Positions 11,070 through 20,398 of a stretch of 64,000 bases of DNA are shown in pieces. The translations under genes and the position numbers were made by a program. This stretch comes from Juglans regia (Eukaryota > Streptophyta > Magnoliopsida > Fagales > Juglandaceae). The notes beneath the pieces were generated by a model. The model ran no database searches. It was not told the DNA's origin and saw only the letters and a program-made list of their open reading frames with translations. How positions within the stretch are numbered: the stretch's first letter is position 1; every line of letters begins with the position of its first letter. The stretch covers positions 27,871,150 through 27,935,149 of the forward strand of contig NC_049910.1 in assembly GCF_001411555.2 (NCBI RefSeq). Reading direction: 5' to 3'.

Positions 11070-11074
11070 TAAAT
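11070..11074. repeat. Gypsy-1 target-site duplication (left)
   Basis: TAAAT here is repeated at 16416-16420, directly after the right LTR. Confidence 0.85.
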
Positions 11075-11559
11075 TGATAGGCCACGACGTTCGGGGAGGG
11101 GCCTAAAACCAAATCCCAAGTATATGGGAGGAGGTTAAACGTGCAAAGACATGGACGAAGTGCATGGAAATGCATGAACGTAGTGCATGGACCGAGTCAT
11201 AACTGTTGAAGTCACATGCGTGCATGGACTGAGTCGTAGCTTGAAGTCAGTTTCTATTTTTCTGCTGCATTTATCTTTCTGTTGTTGCATTTTATCTTTC
11301 TGTTGTTGCATATTATCTTTCTGTTGTTGCATGTTTATTTCCGTTAGAACGTGGAGGTGTAGGCGTCAGTCACTAGTAGTGGCTCTAGGTGTTTCCTCTG
11401 TTTTCGGCAATTCTGTTTTCACTTTCAGTTTTGTGGACTGCTATTTAAGCAGCCGTGGATCATCAATAAAAAGTAGAAAAATTATTCTAGCAAACAATTG
11501 TGGTACATCCTCACCCGAAGAGGACACTTACTCGAGTTTATCATTTAAGGGACCTACCA
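11075..11559 (+). repeat. Gypsy-1 5' LTR (485 bp)
   Basis: It begins TGATAGGCC and ends GACCTACCA. A TATTTAAG TATA-like box lies at about 11443-11450 and an AATAAA signal at 11465-11470. A 21-bp unit with core ATCTTTCTGTTGTTGCAT is present about three times at 11270-11330, against two times in the right LTR. Open frames crossing it are not genes. Confidence 0.92.
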
Positions 11560-11560
11560 T

Positions 11561-11573
11561 TGGCATCACAGCC
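11561..11573 (+). promoter_or_regulatory. Gypsy-1 primer-binding site
   Basis: TGGCATCACAGCC sits one base after the LTR end and matches the tRNA-iMet primer site TGGTATCAGAGCC at 11 of 13 bases. Confidence 0.8.
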
Positions 11574-11581
11574 AGGTTCTT

Positions 11582-12480
11582 ATGGGCACTAACAAGGAAC
11601 GAATCGAACACTTGGAGTCCGGACTTGGTACAGTTCAAGAAGGACTACAACGGATGGAGGAAGCTCTCACTCGACTCTCAAATGTTTTGCTCACCAATCC
11701 GGAATCCTCAAATCAAGGCCATCACCACCGAGACAACCAAGAAGGAGGTAGACCGATCGTTTTGTCAAAGTCAGCCAAGCTAGAATTTCCACACTTCTCT
11801 GGAGAAGACCCGACAGAGTGGTTCAACCGAGTGGAACAATTTTTTGAATACCAGGGCACTGCAGAAAACCAAAAGGTTTTCATGGCTGCTTATCATCTAG
11901 AAGGGGAAGCCAACCAGTGGTGGCAATGGCTTCGAAGAACGTTACAGGAAGATGGACGAGCGATTCCATGGGAACAATTCGAAGAGGAATTATGGGCTCG
12001 CTTTGGACCATCAGAATGTGAAGACTTTGATGAAGCACTCTCAAGGATCAGACAGCTAGGAACGTTGAGAGATTATCAACATGAATTTGAGAAGCTGGGC
12101 AACAGGGTGCGTGGATGGACGTAGAAGGCGTTAGTGGGAACATTTATGGGGGGCTTGAAGGCGGAAATTTCTGATGGGATTCGGATGTTCAAACCGCAAT
12201 CCCTCAAGGAGGCTATTAATCTAGCACGAATGAGAGATGAGCAGCTCACAAGACAGCGGCGGTTCATTCGACCACCACCTACAAGAGTTCCACTAACTCT
12301 CCCACAAACCAATCGGGTAGCTCCCGTTACTTCGTCAACTCCATTCAGGCGTTTATCATGGGACGAGATGCAGAAGAGAAGAGTGCAAGGTCTCTGTTTT
12401 AACTGCAATGAACGATTTACAACGGGGCATAAATGCCAAAATCCCCAGCTATTACTCTTGGAGGGCTACGCGGACGCGGG
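11582..12480 (+). pseudogene. Gypsy-1 gag (capsid and zinc knuckle), one stop
   Basis: The ATG at 11582 follows the primer site by eight bases, so it is the likely start. The capsid has the retrotransposon-gag signature around FPHFSGEDPTEWFNRVEQFF, QWWQWL and RFGPSECEDF. A TAG at 12122-12124 interrupts it, and the same frame continues through KAEISDGIR to a zinc knuckle [14 protein letters not shown] at 12395-12436 (C-x2-C-x5-GH-x1-C type). The stop looks like a C-to-T change in a Gln codon. Gag would package the element RNA in cytoplasmic particles. It is continuous with pol. Confidence 0.9.
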
Positions 12481-15400
12481 TAATGTGATCTGTGAGGACA
12501 TCACTGATCAACATACGGTGGAAATTGACCAAGGGGGAGACACGGGAGAAGTGCAAGAACCAGAACTAGAACCTGAAATGATGCTCCACGCATTGACTGG
12601 ATGGACCGCCCCAAGAACAATGCGTATAACTGCAACTATGGGCTCCCGCGAAGTAATGGTGCTGATCGACAGTGGATCCACGCATAACTTCATCAGTGAT
12701 CGCTTGGCAAACTCACTGAGTCTACCAGTGGTGCCAACAGAACCGTTCATCGTTCGAGTTGCTAATGGCGAACAACTAACATGTCAAGGACGATTCGATG
12801 AGGTATTGGTGAATTTACAAGGCACTGAATTTTACCTCACCCTTTTCTCTCTACCTTTATCAGGCCTTGATCTAGTGTTGGGCATTCAATGGCTGGAAAT
12901 GTTGGGTTCCGTGGTATGTAATTGGAAGAAATTAACCATGAATTTCAACTGGAATAAGCAAGCCTACAGATTGCAAGGATTGGACGAACAAAATGTTCAA
13001 GAGGCTACATTAAAAGAAATGTCGAAAGAATGTCGAATGGGCCATACGTTGTTTGCACTATGCATTCCGTCGACCACGAAAAATAACGTACAAGGTGAAT
13101 TTTCCGAAATCAAGCATCAAGATTTGCAATGGGTTTTACAGGAATATAAGGACGTGTTCCAAGACCCCTCGTGTGTACCACCTATGCGAGAAGTAGATCA
13201 TTGCATTACACTCAAAGAGGGCACCGAACCAATTAACGTGCGCCCCTACAGATATGCCCATTTTCAGAAGGAAGAAATCGAAAGGCAGGTCCAGGAGATG
13301 CTAGATTCCGGGCATATTTGTGCTAGCACCAGTCCATTTTCTTCGCCGGTACTACTCGTAAAGAAAAAGGATGGAAGTTGGCGATTTTGCACGGATTACC
13401 GCGCACTCAATAAAGTCACTATCAAGGATCGATTTCCCATTCCAACAGTGGAAGACATGCTGGATGAATTATATGGCGCATCATATTTTACAAAGTTTGA
13501 TCTACGAGCTGGCTATCACCAAGTAAGAGTAAATCCTCCTGATATTGATAAGACTGCTTTTCGTACTCATAATGGCCATTACGAATATCTCGTAATGCTT
13601 TTTGGTCTTTGTAATGCACCCTCAACATTTCAGGCCATTATGAATTCTATATTTCGACCTCACCTTTGAAAGTTCATTTTGGTTTTCTTTGACGATATTC
13701 TCATCTATAGCTCGACGTGGGATAAGCATGTGGTGCATGTGGCACAAGCCTTGGAGATTTTGCGACAGCATAAATTTTTTGCAAAAATAAGTAAATGTGC
13801 CTTTGGACAGCAAGAATTGGAGTACCTGGGGCATATCATTACGCCTCAAGGAGTGAAGGTGGATGACAAAAAAAGTGCAACCATGCTTGCATGGCCACGA
13901 CCTACTAATATTTCTGAATTGTATGGTTTTTTAGGCTTGACAGGATATTACATAAAGTTCGTTCAAAATTATGGCATTATCGCTCGACCCCTCACCAATC
14001 TACTCAAAAAAGGGATGTTTGGATGGCATGAAGAAGCCGAAACAGCTTTCTCGACTCTTATGCAAGCAATGACCACTACCCCAACTTTGGCTATGCCTAA
14101 TTTCAATGAATTTTTTACCATTGAAACCGACGCATCAGGCGAAGGAATTGGCGCAATCTTAACTCAACTAGGCAAGCCCATTGCCTTTATGAGCCGAGCA
14201 CTAGCAGTCACAAAAAAATCATGGTCAACCTACGCCAAAGAAATGCTTGCCATCATAGAAGCCATTCGCTTATGACGACCTTATTTACTGGGAAAGAAAT
14301 TTTTTATCCAAACTGACCAACGCAGCTTGAAATATTTCCTGGATCAACGTGTAGCAACTCCGGAGCAGCAAAAATGGGTAGCCAAATTAATGGGCTACGA
14401 CTATGAAATTATTTACCGTCCGGGACGTGAGAATTCAGCTGCAGATGCTCTGTCACGCAAGCCAAACAGCCCAGTAACTAATCATCTACACGTAGCAACG
14501 GTAACTTTATGGGATGAGATTAAAGAGGCTTACGAAGGTGATCGCTATATTCAATCTATTACTCAGACGACCAAGACTCAAACCGAAGGACCCTATACAC
14601 AACGTCACAAACTTTTGTTCTTTAAAGGAAGGGTCGTCATTCCATCGTGCGAGTCGTTACGCACTAAGCTGTTGCATGAGGCACACGATACCAAGATTGG
14701 AGGGCACTCAAGCGTCTTACGGACATACAAACGGCTATCCCAACAATTTTATTGGTCGAAAATGCACCAGTCCGTCCAAGAGTATGTCAAACACTGTGAG
14801 GTATGCCAGAAAATGAAATCAGAAACACTTTCACCTGCTGGGCTCTTGCAACCCTTGCCCGTTCCATGTCAAGTCTGGGATGATATTTCCCTTGACTTCA
14901 TTGAAGGTTTACCAACCTCCCACGGCAAGGATACCATCTTAGTCGTAGTTGACAGGTTAAGTAAATCTGCGCATTTCTTAACTCTCACTCATCCATTTAC
15001 TGCTAAGAGCGTGGCTGAAAAATTTGTGGAAGGAATTATTAAATTGCATGGTCTCCCTAAATCAATTATTAGCGATCGAGATCCCATCTTTATTAGTCTA
15101 TTTTGGCAGAATTTTTTCATCTGTCGGGTACTCAATTAAAACTCAGCTCCGCCTATCATCCGCAAACCGACGGCCAGACGGAAGTGGTGAACAGATGTGT
15201 CGAACAATATTTGCGCTGCTTCGTTCATCAATGGCCACGCAAGTGGACCACCTACATTCCGTGGGCTGAACTATGGTATAATACAACATATCATGCGTCT
15301 ACTGGAATGACTCCGTTCCAAGCTTTATATGGTCGATTGCCTCCTCTGTTTCCCAATTACCATAGTGGAGACTCTTCGGTCCATGAGGTAGATCAAAATC

Positions 15401-15953
15401 TCGTGTCCAGAAATGAGCTGCTACGTCAACTAAAAGCAAATTTGGACACTTCCATTAATCGCATGAAACAATCAACAGATCAAAAAAGAAGAGAAGTAAG
15501 TTTCGAAATTGGGGATATGGTGTTTCTCAAGTTGCATCCCTACCGCCAGCAATCAATCTTCAAACGTGCTCATCAGAAACTTGCTAGTCGCTTTTATGGA
15601 CCATACCTAGTCGTGCAAAAAATAGGAGCAGTTGCTTACAAGCTTCAGCTGCCAGAAGGAGCCAGAGTTCACCCAGTCTTCCACGTTTCACTGCTAAAAA
15701 AATTCGTGGGTGATCTGGTGGTACCATCTACAGAAATGCCGCCAATCACCGACGAGGGCCTTATTATTCTTGAACCAAAACAAATATTGGACACTTGCTG
15801 GGTCAAACGAGGAAACAAATTTGAAGAAGAAAGCCTGGTCCAGTGGACACGTCTACCCAAAGAAGAAGCCACGTGGGAGACAAAGCAATCGTTGCTAGAG
15901 CAATTTCCGAATATGGACCTTGAGGACAAGGATCCAATTGAGGAGGGGAGTAT
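12480..15953 (+). pseudogene. Gypsy-1 pol (protease, RT, RNase H, integrase, chromodomain), nearly intact
   Basis: Protease: [10 protein letters not shown] with the DSG triad at 12668-12676. RT: from the DHCITLKEG block near 13195, with [20 protein letters not shown] and motif C FFDD at 13685-13696. RNase H: ETDASGEGIGA near 14125 through DALSRK. Integrase: zinc finger with HDT...GGHSS and CEVCQ, then Asp in LDFIEGL, Asp in SDRDPIF and Glu in NRCVEQY. C-terminus: GPYLVVQK and a chromodomain around LVQWTRLPKEEATWE at about 15838. Lesions are TGA at 13667, TGA at 14273 and a frameshift near 15105-15140. The final frame runs past the purine tract into the 3' LTR, to 16086. All catalytic residues I can check are present. 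Confidence 0.93.
15941..15950 (+). promoter_or_regulatory. Gypsy-1 polypurine tract
   Basis: AGGAGGGGAG lies three bases before the 3' LTR. It is the expected plus-strand primer, and it overlaps the end of the pol frame. Confidence 0.8.
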
Positions 15954-16415
15954 TGATAGGCCGACGTTCGGGGAGGGGCCTAAAACCAAATCCCAAGTAT
16001 ATGGGAGGAGGTTAAACGTGCAAAGACATGGACGAAGTGCATGGAAACGCATGAACGTAGTGCATGGACCGAGTCATAACTGTTGAAGTCACATGCGTGC
16101 ATGGACTGAGTCGTAGCTTGAAGTCAGTTTCTATTTTTCTGCTGCATTTATCTTTCTGTTGTTGCATTTTATCTTTCTGTTGTTGCATGTTTATTTCCGT
16201 TAGAACGTGGAGGTGTAGGCGTCAGTCACTAGTAGTGGCTCTAGGTGTTTCTTCTGTTTTCGGCAATTCTGTTTTCACTTTCAGTTTTGTGGACTGCTAT
16301 TTAAGCAGCCGTGGATCATCAATAAAAAGCAGAAAAATTATTCCAGCAAACAATTGTGGTACATCCTCACCCGAAGAGGACACTTACTCGAGTTTATCAT
16401 TTAAGGGACCTACCA
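15954..16415 (+). repeat. Gypsy-1 3' LTR (462 bp)
   Basis: Same ends as the 5' LTR. It is 23 bases shorter because it has one fewer 21-bp unit and lacks an AC near its start. I count four substitutions against the 5' LTR, all transitions. Confidence 0.92.
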
Positions 16416-16420
16416 TAAAT
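16416..16420. repeat. Gypsy-1 target-site duplication (right)
   Basis: TAAAT, identical to 11070-11074. Confidence 0.85.
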
Positions 16421-17365
16421 TTATCACTCTCGGTTGAGTCGGGGAGGCAGTTAGTCTCAAGACTGCAATGTTTTTGTTGTGGAAAACAGAGGACGTCAGA
16501 TGGTGTTCACTTCGTCTGTGTGCGTGTTTCAATGGGAGCGGCTTGAAGCTAGTAATTCGGTTGCTTCCGGCGGAGGCCTGTAGCGGTCCTATCGCAGTGT
16601 GGTACTGCTATGCAGTGGGTGACGTGAAGGGCTAGATGTGACTACTGCGATGTGGAGGAGGCTTGGAAGGGGGTGGTTACGGATTGGAATAACTGAGTTG
16701 TGGCGGTGGGCAGTGGTGCTTGGTTAGAGCGTTGGGTGTTCTGTTTTTGGTGAGGGGAAACAGGGGCTTCCGGGTGTATTGTGGTTTCCGTTTGGTGTTG
16801 GGTGAGTGTGGTTGGGCATGGTTTGGGCTCGGTGCTTGGTGATTCTGTGCGGATTCTTGGCCGTTTGGTTTCTTTAGGTGGCGTGTAGAGAGGATTTGGT
16901 GTTGGTTTTACGGTGGCTTCAACGTTGGAATAGAGAAACACGGTGAGGCTGCTCTGTTTTGAGTAAGAACAGGGGCTGGAGGTGGCTTTGGGCGGCAGTA
17001 TTGGTGTTGGTTGACAGAATGCATGGCACTGAGAGGTGTCTTGTTTGCTAGCAGTGTTCTGGCCGTCGCCTAGAGGAATGAAACTGTGATTCTGTGAAGA
17101 CTGAGTGGATTGGAGAGGAAATAATGTGTGGCGGCAAGTCTAGGTTCTAGAGAATGATGATGAAGGTGCAATGGGGCCCATACATGTGTTTATGTGTATA
17201 TTAATCGGCAGCTGGAAAACGAGGAAATTGTGTGCGCGTGCTTTTTACGTGGGATGGAAAATCACAATTGGGCTTAAGCCTTGGGCCACCTGCACGGGTT
17301 TTTGGTCCTTTGGGATTTGTAAAGATTTAGCCCATTAAATAATACCATCTAAATAATAATTAATG
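16421..17365. other. unassigned G-rich repeat DNA
   Basis: This is G/T-rich DNA with no convincing gene. A 99-residue Pro/Thr-rich frame on the minus strand at 16642-16941 is low complexity. It continues the DNA that Gypsy-1 interrupted at 11069. In composition it resembles the G-rich block of the F1/F2 elements, but I could not align it. Confidence 0.3.
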
Positions 17366-17545
17366 AGAGTGGTTTGGATTTAGAAATAAATTGAGATGTG
17401 TTGAGATGGTTTTTGAATAGTAAAATAAAAATTAAATTATTTATTATATTTGTGTGAAAATTTAGGAGAGTTGTTTTAAGATTTGAAGAAGTTGAATTGT
17501 TTATTATATTTTATGTAAAAATTTAGAAAAATTGTAATGACGAGA
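17366..17545 (-). mobile_element. MITE fragment, related to the one at 18682
   Basis: The sequence around GTTTGGATTTAGAAATAAA near 17373 and GAAGTTGAATTGTTTATTAT near 17487 matches the reverse complement of the 18682-18883 MITE. One end has lost its inverted repeat, so no target duplication can be given. Confidence 0.5.
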
Positions 17546-17951
17546 TTAGATTAGTGGATGTGGATTTTGAATGCAAAAAAAAGCCTTAATGAATGTTAAA
17601 ATAACTTTTGGACATATGGACAAACTTAAAAAATTTTCAGTCAATCTAGAGAATTATAGCCTTTCGGTTTATCCAAAATTATTCTTAAAATCTCGTCAGA
17701 GGGTTTTTTTTTATTTTTTGAGACATTGGCCCATTAAAAGTAATCAAGGCCCAATACAATTTATTCATCTTTCACTTCTAATGCTTTCGGGTCAGGTTGT
17801 TATAAAAAGGAGTATAGGTCGTGTGTTTGGACCTTTCATTAGGAGGTTAGAGGCAGTGTCTCCTTGTAGTGAGAATTTAATAACATATAATAATAAATTT
17901 ATTTGCATGACCGTGATTTTCAAATAATCAAAGGAAAACTAAACAAGAGCA
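17546..17951. other. AT-rich upstream DNA of the 17952 ORF
   Basis: No gene seen. Its last ~75 bases (about 17878-17951) resemble 50165-50225, including TTTTCAAATAATCAAAGGA. The similarity therefore covers upstream DNA as well as the first codons of the next ORF. Confidence 0.4.
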
Positions 17952-18302
17952 ATGGATCCGAATGACCTAAAACTAAAAAGTACACATGCAATGGGAAAGA
18001 AATATGAGATGTGTCGACGGAGGCTCACTAATTTAGACTATTTCGTGTTAATTAATGGAAACAAGTGGTCGGTAGGAATTAACTGGGAATCATTTTCCAG
18101 TTATATTGGAGCTAAGCCGATGCAGAAAAGAAATTCAAATTTTTATGCATCTACTTTCAGATCACTACATAAAAGAACTTTCCCCCAGAAATTAGGTGAG
18201 TATATATACACTTCTGATTCAGATAATATATGGCTGCATTTCGGAATTTATTCCCCTATCTTTGGGGAGAGAGTGTTCAAATGGGTTTCGGATTTTCACT
18301 AA
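17952..18302 (+). CDS. unrecognised 116-residue ORF, possible first exon of a host gene
   Basis: It starts MDPNDLKLK. I do not recognise the protein. It is basic and aromatic-rich (GNKWSVGINWESFSSYIGAK) without an obvious signal peptide or membrane segment. A donor-like TTAGGTGAGTAT at about 18191-18202 suggests that the real exon may end there, with the rest read-through into an intron. The first nine codons and about 70 upstream bases recur at 50165-50255, where the ORF dies within a few codons. This suggests a duplicated gene start rather than a transposon protein. Function unknown. Confidence 0.35.
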   Translation: MDPNDLKLKSTHAMGKKYEMCRRRLTNLDYFVLINGNKWSVGINWESFSSYIGAKPMQKRNSNFYASTFRSLHKRTFPQKLGEYIYTSDSDNIWLHFGIYSPIFGERVFKWVSDFH

Positions 18303-18678
18303 CAGCAGGGAATCGGACACAAGTTAATTAGATCAGAATAATGGTACGTATATATCACACAACAATTTTGTGAAGCTATGGCCTGGTGATTCTCAATTAT
18401 TCTTTTAATTAAAATTGCAACAATAATCATTTTGCAACAAAGTTTTCTAAAACAAGTTATTAATTTTCTTTGCATTATCAGAAATCGAAGAAAATAAATT
18501 AATGTCATGTCTAAGAGAAAATACCAAAGTTATCAAATCCTAAACAATCTATAATAAATATTTCTCATGACTAGTACTGTCTTAAAAGTCTTTAAAGAAA
18601 ACAGATTAATACCTCAGACTAGTCTTATCAATCAATTCTATTAATGATCATTGGCATGCAAGTCTTTTTAATCCCCAT
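18303..18678. other. AT-rich intergenic DNA
   Basis: I see no gene, RNA gene or repeat boundary here. Confidence 0.4.
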
Positions 18679-18681
18679 TAA

Positions 18682-18883
18682 GGTTCCGTTTGGATATAGA
18701 AATACTCTCAATCCATCTCATTTCATTTCGTCTCATCTCATCATTCTAATTTTTCTAAGTTTTCATTCAAAATATAATAAACAATTCAACTTATTCAAAT
18801 TCAAAAATAATAATAATATTCTAATAATATTTTATTCAACTAATCTAAATCATCTCATCTCATCTCACTATCCAAACGAGTCC
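18682..18883. mobile_element. Tourist/PIF-type MITE, 202 bp
   Basis: The terminal inverted repeats are GGTTCCGTTTGGATA at the left and TATCCAAACGAGTCC at the right. Both sides are flanked by TAA (18679-18681 and 18884-18886), the 3-bp duplication typical of PIF/Harbinger elements. The interior has CTCATCTCATC runs and no ORF. This type is very common in walnut-family genomes, as far as I recall; that is inference. Confidence 0.75.
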
Positions 18884-18963
18884 TAAACATTCTACTCACC
18901 ACTATTTGTGAAAAATGATTTAGAGAGGGAACTATCCAACCAATGTGACATATTAGTCCATTC

Positions 18964-18979
18964 AAGTCAACTTCCAGTC
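18964..18979. repeat. LINE-C target-site duplication (left)
   Basis: AAGTCAACTTCCAGTC, 16 bp, repeated exactly at 27294-27309 after the A-rich tail of LINE-C. Confidence 0.88.
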
Positions 18980-19204
18980 GCATCACAACAGCTTTGTGTG
19001 ACTTTTTTTTTTTTTTTAGTCTTCTCTTGTTTTTTCTCTCTCATGAAAGAGTGAGGTGAATGGGGGGTCCACTAAGATTCTAACAGAATTGAGTGGAGGT
19101 TGTTTGGAATGGAAAGGGGTGTGAGGAGGAAGTGAGGGTTGTGGGGCGTTTCACGGTTACTGAAAGTGAGTGGGAAAGGAAGTCTCGAGGGTGGCACACG
19201 GTGG

Positions 19205-20398
19205 ATGGCAATGAATGAACTCAAGGAAAGGTGGGAAAAATTGAAGTTGACGGAGGAGGAAATTCTAAACATTGATGTGGGGGATGATTTATCGGAAGAA
19301 CTAAGATATAGGGAAAAATGAAGTTTGGTAGGGCAAGTATGGATGGAGTGAAGACTAAGCTCTACTGTGCTAGAAACAACTAAGGGAAAAGTATGGAGGA
19401 TCAGCCAGTGAGCAAAATTCCAGGAAGTTGGAGCAAACATCTTTGTAATTTTGTTTACTACTCAAGCTGATAAACAAAGGGTGATGGAAGGTAGACCGTG
19501 GCTTTTTGACAACCAGTTGTTTGTTATAATACAGTTTGATGGATACACACCTCCACAAAAGTTGGATTTTGGGTATGAAAGGATTTCGGTTTAGCTGCAT
19601 AATCTACCCCTAATACGCATGAACAAGGAACGAGGAGAGGTCATTGGAGCTACGATAGGCGAGGTAATAGAAATGTATACGCAGGATGGGGTAACTTTCT
19701 TAGAGTACTGGTTCAGACAAATGTGTCAAAGCCATTGGCAAGCGGGCGCACCATCTTTGTTAGAGGTAAGAAATACTGGATACTACTGGGTTATGAAAAA
19801 CTTCCACACTTTTGTTTTAAATATGGGTGTATTGTACATAAGGAGAAAGAGTGTGAGGTAAATGGGGAAGGGGGTGATGATTGGTTTGGGTTCTGTCTCA
19901 AAGCAAGTCCAAGGTTCAGAATGAGAGAGTTCCAAGAAAAGGTGTACGGAGAAAATAATAGAAGTTTTGAGGTGAATGTAGGAGGGGTAGCATGCATGAA
20001 GGGATTAGGTTCTAAAAAAAGCAGTGCTGAGATAGGGGAGGGACCAGTAGTGAGATTGGGAAGGAAAGTGAGAGGTGTAGGGAAGAGTAGATTGAAATAA
20101 GGGATGAGGGGAGTGGCAGTGAAGGGAGGGTAATATAAATGAAGAACCACCTAATATGATTGATGAAATGGTGGTCAGAGGGAAGATGGCAAGGTCCTGG
20201 AAGAGAAGGCCAAGAGACATATGCAAAAGTATGGGGCATAATTCTCTGGTAACAAAAACAAAATCAAAGCGGAAAGGGGCTACTGAAGGGAAGAGGGAAG
20301 TGAGGGAGAAGAAGAAACAAAAGAACCAGAGATGTGTAGGGTCAAATGAAGCAGATTCAAAATGTGTGGAGGCTATTAAACAGCCCCACCTAACATAA
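19205..20398 (+). pseudogene. LINE-C ORF1 (DUF4283 plus knuckle), broken
   Basis: It begins MAMNELKERWEKLKLTEEE, a typical start for plant L1 ORF1. DUF4283 pieces continue through VMEGRPWLFDNQLF, with stops at about 19318 and 19594 and a frameshift near 19730. The knuckle region at 19813-19854 reads CFKYGCIVHKEKEC: its second Cys is replaced by Tyr, which should ruin zinc binding. A basic linker and a KRK-rich tail lead to a TAA at 20396-20398 that shares its last A with the ORF2 ATG (TAATG). The protein would coat element RNA. Confidence 0.82.

Larger units (their letters stand above)
11075..16415 (+). mobile_element. Gypsy-1: young Ty3/Gypsy chromovirus, 5341 bp
   Basis: This is a complete structure: LTR, initiator-Met-like primer site, gag, protease, RT, RNase H, integrase, chromodomain, purine tract, LTR, all within a TAAAT duplication. 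The two LTRs differ by four transitions, one 21-bp repeat unit and a 2-bp indel, so the insertion is recent. Three in-frame stops (12122, 13667, 14273) and one frameshift (15105-15140) break a single gag-pol frame. Its small size, C-terminal chromodomain and short LTRs fit the Reina-type chromoviruses; that lineage name is inference. Confidence 0.95.

Noticed and set aside
11187..11783. 198-residue frame crossing the 5' LTR of Gypsy-1
   Set aside because: It overlaps LTR, primer site and gag in the wrong frame; the 21-bp repeat makes the Cys-Cys-Cys runs.
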